A DNA stretch of 8,733 nucleotides from Prevotellaceae bacterium (GTDB lineage Bacteria > Bacteroidota > Bacteroidia > Bacteroidales > UBA932). The notes beneath the pieces were generated by a model. The model saw nothing but the letters and a program-made list of their open reading frames with translations. It searched no databases and was not told the DNA's origin. The first letter of the stretch is position 1. The number at the start of each line of letters is the position of its first letter. Below are positions 5,835-8,733 of this stretch, one piece after another. The stretch lies in NCBI GenBank assembly GCA_031254635.1, contig JAIRUB010000233.1:1-8733 (forward strand), given 5' to 3'. Position numbers and translations under genes: made by a program.

Positions 5835-6049
5835 CATATTATCTCTTTAAACAAAAACGGAATACAGGTAATGCTATACATGACTCTTATCGTTGCAATG
5901 CTGCTGCTGATATATAAAAAAGAGCGAACAATATCGGATACAAAACCGCTAAACGACGATTCGTAATGGAAATACGAGATTTAGCAATAGCGATAATCGT
6001 AGTACAGTGCCGTGGAAGCCCAAACCTATTATTCAAAAAAATTGATTAG
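5835..6049 (+). pseudogene. C-terminal remnant of a second transposase, probably IS4-like
   Basis: From 5835 (just after a TAA) one frame reads HIISLNKNGIQVMLYMTLIV, AMLLLIYKKERTIS, and closes at 5964-5966. The -1 frame continues from 5936 as GYKTAKRRFVMEIRDLAIAI, IVVQCRGSPNLLFKKID, and closes at 6047-6049. Together they resemble the end of Bacteroidota DDE transposases of the IS4 group (…IQVxMYxTLIxAMLxLIYKK…GYKTAKRRF…). One frameshift and the loss of everything upstream make it non-functional. The group assignment is less certain than the statement that it is a transposase C-terminus. Confidence 0.5.
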
Positions 6050-6106
6050 TATATCAAACTTAATTTTACGCGCCTTGCATCCCCTTGCTTCACTTTTGCC
6101 TCCACC

Positions 6107-6120
6107 TCGTAATTCGTAAT
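6107..6120 (-). repeat. Two ATTACGA heptads at the 3' end of the cDPG-synthetase-like gene
   Basis: On the + strand the unit reads TCGTAAT TCGTAAT, the reverse complement of the ATTACGA array at 3957-3977. It begins four bases beyond the stop codon of the - strand gene at 6125. Purine-rich runs with related spacing continue to about 6075. No terminator hairpin is visible between here and 6050. Confidence 0.5.
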
Positions 6121-6124
6121 TGTT

Positions 6125-7465
6125 CTATCGCTTCACGAATTTCCTCACAAATTCCTTTAAAATGCCATCGAAGTTCGGCGTTCCGATTTCCTGTAATTCG
6201 TAGCCTATTTTTACGGTAGGCTGCTTGATTTTTACAATACGGGCTAAATCAATAGGCGTACCAATAACTACTGCGTCGCAAGGCGTATTGGCGATTGTTG
6301 CTTCCAAATCTTTGATTTGTTGCTCGCCGTAACCCATAGCCGGCAGTAAAACACCTATATTCGGATATGTATTAAATGTGTCGTTAAGTTTCCCAAGGGT
6401 GTAAGGCCTTGGGTCAACCAATTCGGCAGCTCCGAATTTTAAGGCGGCCACTGTTCCGGCTCCTATTTTCATTTCTCCGTGGGTTAAGGTTGGGCCGTCT
6501 TCTATAACCAATACTTTTTTGCCGGTAATCAATTCGGGTTTATCTACCGTTAGGTACGAAGCGGCGTCAACAATGGTAGCTTTGGGATTGATTGCAGCGA
6601 TATTTTTACGCACGGTATTAATGTCGTCCAACGAAGCAGAGTCTATTTTATTGATACAAATTACGTCCGACATGCGCGCCACCACTTCTCCGGGATAATA
6701 AGAAACCTCAGCACCCGGGCGCAAGGGGTCAACAACGCCTACCATTAAATCGGGAACATAGAATGAGAAGTCGTTGTTTCCGCCGTCCCACAATACTATA
6801 TCGCAGCCATCAGGGTCTTTTTCGGCTTCGCGCAAAATAGCTTCGTAATCCACACCGGCGTAAATCACATTCCGCTTAGTTACTACGTGAGGTTCGTATT
6901 CTTCCATTTCTTCAATCGTACACTCGTGTTTTTTCAAATCTTCTACGGTTGCGAAACGTTGTACTTTTTGTTTTACCAAGTCGCCATAAGGCATCGGGTG
7001 ACGAACAGCTACTACCTTAAGCCCCATATCCACCAGAATTTCAATAATTCTTCGAGATGTTTGACTTTTGCCGCAGCCTGTACGGGTAGCGCCAACCGCA
7101 ATCACCGGTTTAGTCGATTTAATCATGGTTTCTTTTGGGCCCAGCAGCCAGAAATCGGCACCGGCTGCATTTACTATCGCGCTGATGTTCATAACACGAG
7201 GATAGGGCAGGTCGCTATATGAAAACACACATACACTGACGTTCAAATCCTTTATAAGTTTCGAAAGTTCGCTTTCGGCATAAATAGGAATACCATTGGG
7301 GTATAAATCGCCAGCCAATGCTGTGGGATATTTCCGCCCGTCAATATCAGGAATTTGTGCGGCGGTAAAGGCTACTACATTATAGCTTTCGTTACCCCTG
7401 AAAAAGGTGTTAAAATTGTGAAAATCTCTTCCGGCAGCGCCGATAATAATTACATTTTTTTTCAT
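6125..7465 (-). CDS. Cyclic 2,3-diphosphoglycerate synthetase-family P-loop protein
   Basis: This 446-residue cytoplasmic protein matches the family named after cyclic 2,3-diphosphoglycerate synthetase of methanogens, where the enzyme closes 2,3-bisphosphoglycerate into the cyclic thermoprotectant with ATP. Residues 1-115 form a Rossmann-like N-terminal domain (NVIIIGAAGRDFHNFN, 4-19). The Walker A loop is GATRTGCGKS (125-134), a Walker B-like strand is CDIVLWDGGNND (221-232), and INKIDS (271-276) resembles a GTPase base-recognition motif. The C-terminal third (GYGEQQIKDLE, AVVIGTPIDL) is family-typical. Bacterial members are often just called GTPases, and their reaction is unproven to my knowledge; the product name is by homology only. 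Length and motifs are complete, so the gene appears functional. It stands alone on the - strand with its own promoter. Confidence 0.8.
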   Translation of the reverse strand: MKKNVIIIGAAGRDFHNFNTFFRGNESYNVVAFTAAQIPDIDGRKYPTALAGDLYPNGIPIYAESELSKLIKDLNVSVCVFSYSDLPYPRVMNISAIVNAAGADFWLLGPKETMIKSTKPVIAVGATRTGCGKSQTSRRIIEILVDMGLKVVAVRHPMPYGDLVKQKVQRFATVEDLKKHECTIEEMEEYEPHVVTKRNVIYAGVDYEAILREAEKDPDGCDIVLWDGGNNDFSFYVPDLMVGVVDPLRPGAEVSYYPGEVVARMSDVICINKIDSASLDDINTVRKNIAAINPKATIVDAASYLTVDKPELITGKKVLVIEDGPTLTHGEMKIGAGTVAALKFGAAELVDPRPYTLGKLNDTFNTYPNIGVLLPAMGYGEQQIKDLEATIANTPCDAVVIGTPIDLARIVKIKQPTVKIGYELQEIGTPNFDGILKEFVRKFVKR

Positions 7466-7519
7466 AGTTATAATTTTAATATGTTATTATTTAGACAAAA
7501 TTTATGCAAGAATATAATA

Positions 7520-7549
7520 CAAAGATAACTAAAATATTGGAATATCAAA
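7520..7549 (-). promoter_or_regulatory. Promoter of the cDPG-synthetase-like gene
   Basis: Reading the - strand, TTTG (7549-7546) is followed after 18 bases by TATCTTTG (7527-7520), a full match to TAnnTTTG. Transcription would start near 7515, about 50 bases before the ATG at 7465. The element overlaps the last codons of the upstream pseudogene, so the gene does not depend on that unit for transcription. Confidence 0.55.
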
Positions 7550-8207
7550 CAGTATAGACCTAAAAAAATTTTCATTGAAAGGCTCGAAGCATACGAATTG
7601 TAATGGCAGGTTAGGGTAGGTCTCCGTGAATTTTTTGTATTTATTAGGCTTAATCATAGAATCATTAAATTTAGCTTCTATAGCAAAGGGTTCGGGTATG
7701 TCCGGCGCCACAAAGTCAACCTCATTACTATCGGCTGTACGCCAGAAACGTATTTCCTCAGGCATATATTTATCTGCCAATAACCGGAAACAACTATTTT
7801 TCCACAACTCCCCTTTATCTATCCGCATCGGGACCGGTTGAAAGTTATGTAGCAAGCAGTTCCGCATACCTGTATCCATGAAATAAGATTTTGGCATTTT
7901 GGTTAATTCTTTCCTTAGGTTTTGGTAAAAGGGTTTTACCAATGTTATGTGAAAACATTTTTGCAATACATGAAGATAATGCACTACTGTTTTATGTTTA
8001 ATACACAAAATATTAGATAGTTCTGTCTAAAATGGTTTTATTTTCTAAATTTAGAAAAACTGTTGGCTGATTGGCTTTTTTTATGTTACTTCCCAATTGT
8101 CGTAATAAAGTTGATTTACCGGTCTGACGGGCGCCGGTAAGCAGGGTGCATTCTTTCTTTGAAAGATGTTTTTCAATAAAAGCGTATATATTTCGTTGCA
8201 TAATCAT
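7529..8207 (-). pseudogene. DUF4143-type ATPase with internal deletion and frameshift
   Basis: The N-terminal piece (8207 down to 8013, 64 residues) reads MIMQRNIYAFIEKHLSKKEC and contains the Walker A loop TGARQTGKSTLLRQL (24-38). It stops after FLNLENKTILDRTI. A second piece in another frame (about 8008 down to 7529) carries the C-terminal DUF4143 part: YLHVLQKCFHITLVKPFYQN, RKELTKMPKSYFMDTGMRNC, FWRTADSNEVDFV and AIEAKF. Whole proteins of this AAA_14/DUF4143 type have about 370-400 residues; roughly 170-200 residues, including Walker B, are missing at the junction near 8008-8015, and the frame changes there. Both pieces retain family motifs, so the damage looks recent. The second piece's only available start is TTG at 8008, and it would begin mid-domain. 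Confidence 0.75.
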
Positions 8208-8231
8208 TACATTTTACGCTTAGAATCGAAG

Positions 8232-8263
8232 TAAAGATATAGTATTATTTTCGAAAACACAAA
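8232..8263 (-). promoter_or_regulatory. Probable promoter of the DUF4143 ATPase pseudogene
   Basis: On the - strand, TTTG (8263-8260), a 20-base spacer and TATCTTTA (8239-8232) resemble the Bacteroides consensus with one mismatch in the -7 box. It lies about 25 bases before the ATG at 8207, giving a short leader. Confidence 0.4.
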
Positions 8264-8267
8264 TTTC

Positions 8268-8330
8268 AGGGGTAAAATTATCCGATAATTTAGACTATAA
8301 AAAAAGGAGGGGTGAAATTATAAGTTATAA
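8268..8330. repeat. Imperfect direct repeat in an AT-rich spacer
   Basis: AGGGGTAAAATTAT (from 8268) recurs as AGGGGTGAAATTAT at about 8307-8321, each followed by a similar AT-rich stretch ending in TAA. It lies between the SpmB-like gene end and the ATPase promoter. I see no gene or terminator here. Confidence 0.3.
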
Positions 8331-8343
8331 AAAGTTTAATACC

Positions 8344-8733
8344 CTATTCAAAGAACAAATATGCCAACACAATAGCTGCAATTACCCCTGCCAAATCGGC
8401 AACCAGTCCGGCGCCTATGGCATAGCGGGTGCGTTTAATACCTACCGAACCGAAGTATAAGGCTACGATGTAAAAAGTGGTATCGGCGGCACCTTGGAAC
8501 ATACAAGCTAAACGGCCCACAAGGCTATCGGCGCCATAATTTACCATAGCTTCAACCATCAATGCACGGGCGCCGCTGCCGCTGAGGGGCTTCATAAGTG
8601 CAGTAGGCAAAGCGCCCACAAAGTCGGTGTTGCCACCAAAAATTACAATGACCCAAGCGATGCCGTCAATCAAGTAATCCATAGCTCCAGAAGCGCGGAA
8701 AACCCCTATTCCCACTAACATAGCAACTAAGTA
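8344..8733 (-). CDS. SpmB-like (Gate/nucleoside-recognition domain) membrane protein, C-terminal part
   Basis: The gene continues beyond the right edge: the frame is open through 8733 (YLVA precedes the Met at 8721), so that Met is internal. The visible 129 residues contain hydrophobic membrane segments and conserved stretches VGIGVFRASGAMDYL, MKPLSGSGARALMVEAM, GRLACMFQGAADTTFYIVAL and YFGSVGIKRTRYAIGAGLVA, typical of the C-terminal half of spore maturation protein SpmB. Bacteroidota do not form spores; members there are often SpmA-SpmB fusions of about 410 residues, with unknown transport or membrane roles. Whether this one is fused cannot be seen. The stop is at 8344-8346. Confidence 0.8.
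   Translation of the reverse strand, partial: YLVAMLVGIGVFRASGAMDYLIDGIAWVIVIFGGNTDFVGALPTALMKPLSGSGARALMVEAMVNYGADSLVGRLACMFQGAADTTFYIVALYFGSVGIKRTRYAIGAGLVADLAGVIAAIVLAYLFFE

Noticed and set aside
6887..7222. 111-residue open frame opposite the cDPG-synthetase-like gene
   Set aside because: It is antisense to well-conserved P-loop coding sequence and shows no protein features.

Overview
The window looks like chromosomal DNA of a Bacteroidota bacterium, probably Bacteroidales-like. The evidence is: promoters of the TTTG-N19-TAnnTTTG type and no strong Shine-Dalgarno sites; an AmgK-like kinase fused to a RapZ C-terminal domain, a layout I recall from Bacteroides relatives; a DUF4143-type ATPase; and a SpmB-like membrane protein. 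The species cannot be named from the sequence.

Layout. Bases 1-546 are gene-poor and hold heptad-type repeats, a good-looking promoter with no obvious gene behind it, and a stem-loop. Bases 547-1608 encode two secreted, beta-barrel-like proteins on the + strand; the first appears truncated. Bases 1813-4052 form a two-gene operon: a sugar kinase/RapZ-domain fusion overlapped by 4 nt (ATGA) by a MurU-like nucleotidyltransferase. Bases 4196-5296 encode a secreted DUF2891 protein. Bases 5297-6124 contain no intact gene but carry decayed fragments of two different transposases, IS630-like and probably IS4-like. On the - strand lie a cyclic 2,3-diphosphoglycerate synthetase-family P-loop protein (6125-7465), a DUF4143 ATPase pseudogene with its middle missing (7529-8207), and the C-terminal part of a SpmB-like membrane protein that runs off the right edge (8344-8733).

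How the genes work together. The kinase and nucleotidyltransferase match the AmgK/MurU cell-wall recycling route known from Pseudomonas: sugar to sugar-1-phosphate to UDP-sugar, bypassing de novo UDP-MurNAc synthesis. The fused RapZ domain is related to the amino-sugar-phosphate-sensing half of enterobacterial RapZ, so the protein may couple recycling to metabolite sensing (inference).

The most unusual signal is a family of degenerate repeats with a 7-bp period (GGTACAA, TTCACCC, ATTACGA, AACAATG types) at several places, including inside and at the end of coding regions. One array sits in frame in the linker between the kinase and RapZ domains. It contains four perfect GGTACAA copies, so gain or loss of one copy would remove the RapZ domain. 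A second array plus an 89-bp palindromic element form the C-terminal tail of the MurU-like protein. I saw no CRISPR array, tRNA, rRNA or recognisable defence system.
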